A stretch of DNA of 5,289 nucleotides. Origin: Actinomycetes bacterium (GTDB lineage: Bacteria; Actinomycetota; Actinomycetes; Actinomycetales; Microbacteriaceae). Position 1 is the first letter of the stretch, and every line of letters begins with the position of its first letter. The notes below the pieces were generated by a model that made no database searches, was not told the DNA's origin, and saw only the letters and a program-made list of their open reading frames with translations. Location: NCBI GenBank assembly GCA_023421635.1, contig JAEZSU010000137.1, forward strand, positions 1 through 5,289, read 5' to 3'. The position numbers and the translations under genes are program-made. Shown one piece after another: positions 4,634 through 5,289 of this stretch.

Positions 4634-5289
4634 TTGCCTCCGAAGACGATCGCCGAGACGCTTCGCGGAATCCAGTCGAACGAACTCGTCCTTCCGGCGA
4701 TCCAGCGCGAGTACGTGTGGAAACCCTCGCAAGTCGTGCGACTGTTCGACTCCATCTTGCGGGGGTATCCGGTCGGCAGCTTCCTCGCGTGGCGCATTGA
4801 CCCCGAGACCGTTGAGCGGTTCAAGTTCTACGGCTTTTTGAAGGACTACTCACAGTTCGATAATCGGCATAACCCCGACCTCGACCTACTCAGTCGCCAG
4901 GTGACAGCGGTGCTGGACGGCCAGCAACGACTGACCTCGCTGAACATCGGCTTGCGCGGCTCGTACGCCGTCCGAGAGAAGTACGCCCGGTACAACCACG
5001 CACGGAGCTACCCGACTCGCCGGCTGTATCTGAACGTCCTGGACGAGGCCGCACCGAACGATGCGGGACTCCGCTACGACTTCCGCCTCACGACAGACCA
5101 GCAGATCCGCGACTCCACGGATGACCCCGCCCATCACTGGTTCCCAGTAGCGAAGGTGTTCGAGGCCCCGACCGCGATCCAGCTCATGCGCGATCTCGCC
5201 CAGGTTGGCCTCGGCAACAACGACTTCGCCATCGAGGTCCTTGGCCAGCTGCACCAAGAAGTGCATGCCAACCAAAGCCTCCACATGTA
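4634..5289 (+). CDS. DUF262 (GmrSD N-terminal/ParB-like) protein, 5' part
   Basis: The frame is open to the window edge, giving 218 codons of a larger protein. Residues 18-53 have the DUF262 opening: LVLPAIQREYVW (18-29), LFDSILRGYPVGSFLAW (37-53). The catalytic-type motif LDGQQRLTSL lies at 94-103. This is a ParB/Srx-like fold; family members such as GmrS and BrxU use the DGQQR motif in NTP-dependent nuclease systems that restrict phage, often against modified DNA. The C-terminal domain, which would tell whether this is GmrSD-like with an HNH domain or a stand-alone form, is outside the window. An in-frame stop at 4595 leaves TTG 4634 as the only usable start, giving an N-terminus MPPKTIAETL; no strong ribosome site precedes it. 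Codon use is more A/T-tolerant than in the ars genes (TTT, AAT, CAT, TAT), consistent with horizontal acquisition. A defence role is inferred from the family. Confidence 0.85.
   Translation, partial: MPPKTIAETLRGIQSNELVLPAIQREYVWKPSQVVRLFDSILRGYPVGSFLAWRIDPETVERFKFYGFLKDYSQFDNRHNPDLDLLSRQVTAVLDGQQRLTSLNIGLRGSYAVREKYARYNHARSYPTRRLYLNVLDEAAPNDAGLRYDFRLTTDQQIRDSTDDPAHHWFPVAKVFEAPTAIQLMRDLAQVGLGNNDFAIEVLGQLHQEVHANQSLHM

Noticed and set aside
4886..5284. A 132-codon minus-strand open frame at the right end
   Set aside because: It is antisense to the DUF262 gene, whose conserved motifs on the plus strand are decisive.

Overview
High-GC actinobacterial DNA. Codon use, strong G/C third positions and the style of the ars genes suggest Microbacteriaceae (Microbacterium/Agromyces-like); this is inference, as no rRNA or marker gene is present. 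Positions 1-4255 look like ordinary chromosome. From about 4256 to the end the DNA is visibly less GC-rich and looks like accessory sequence.

Layout: (1) 1-143, the last 46 codons of an unidentified plus-strand gene. (2) 144-394, a non-coding stretch with two copies of a 39-bp element bounded by CTGCCAC/GTGGCAG, a third half-copy, and a 10-bp palindrome just before the next gene. (3) 395-1609, a complete alpha/beta hydrolase. (4) Abutting it stop-to-stop, a minus-strand two-gene operon (3828 down to 1610): an FAD/NAD(P)-binding oxidoreductase with a cysteine-rich tail, then a fusion of an ArsN-type GNAT acetyltransferase with an arsenate reductase (ArsC), overlapped by 4 nt. (5) 3829-3913, a compact divergent control region with three 16-bp ATCGA-N6-TCGAT-type dyads. 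(6) 3914-4255, arsR, an arsenic-responsive repressor that is probably translated from a leaderless mRNA. (7) 4256-4633, non-coding, with a short tRNA 3'-end-like segment, a small hairpin, a 14-bp direct repeat pair and a 14-bp inverted repeat. (8) 4634 to the end, the 5' part of a DUF262 (GmrSD/ParB-fold) gene, a family often found in phage-defence and restriction loci.

How the genes fit together: ArsR would bind the three dyads and repress both itself and the divergent oxidoreductase/arsN-arsC operon, releasing on As(III) binding to its cysteines. ArsC reduces arsenate to arsenite. The ArsN half is expected to N-acetylate an amino-acid-like toxin such as arsinothricin or phosphinothricin. 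The flavoprotein may oxidise an arsenical or supply redox chemistry. No arsenite efflux gene is in the window, so export must be encoded elsewhere. The tRNA-like segment, the composition change and the DUF262 gene together suggest that a genomic-island boundary lies just after arsR. The most interesting points are the ArsN-ArsC fusion with its Cys-tailed flavoprotein partner, the triple operator, and the putative island edge with a defence-type gene.
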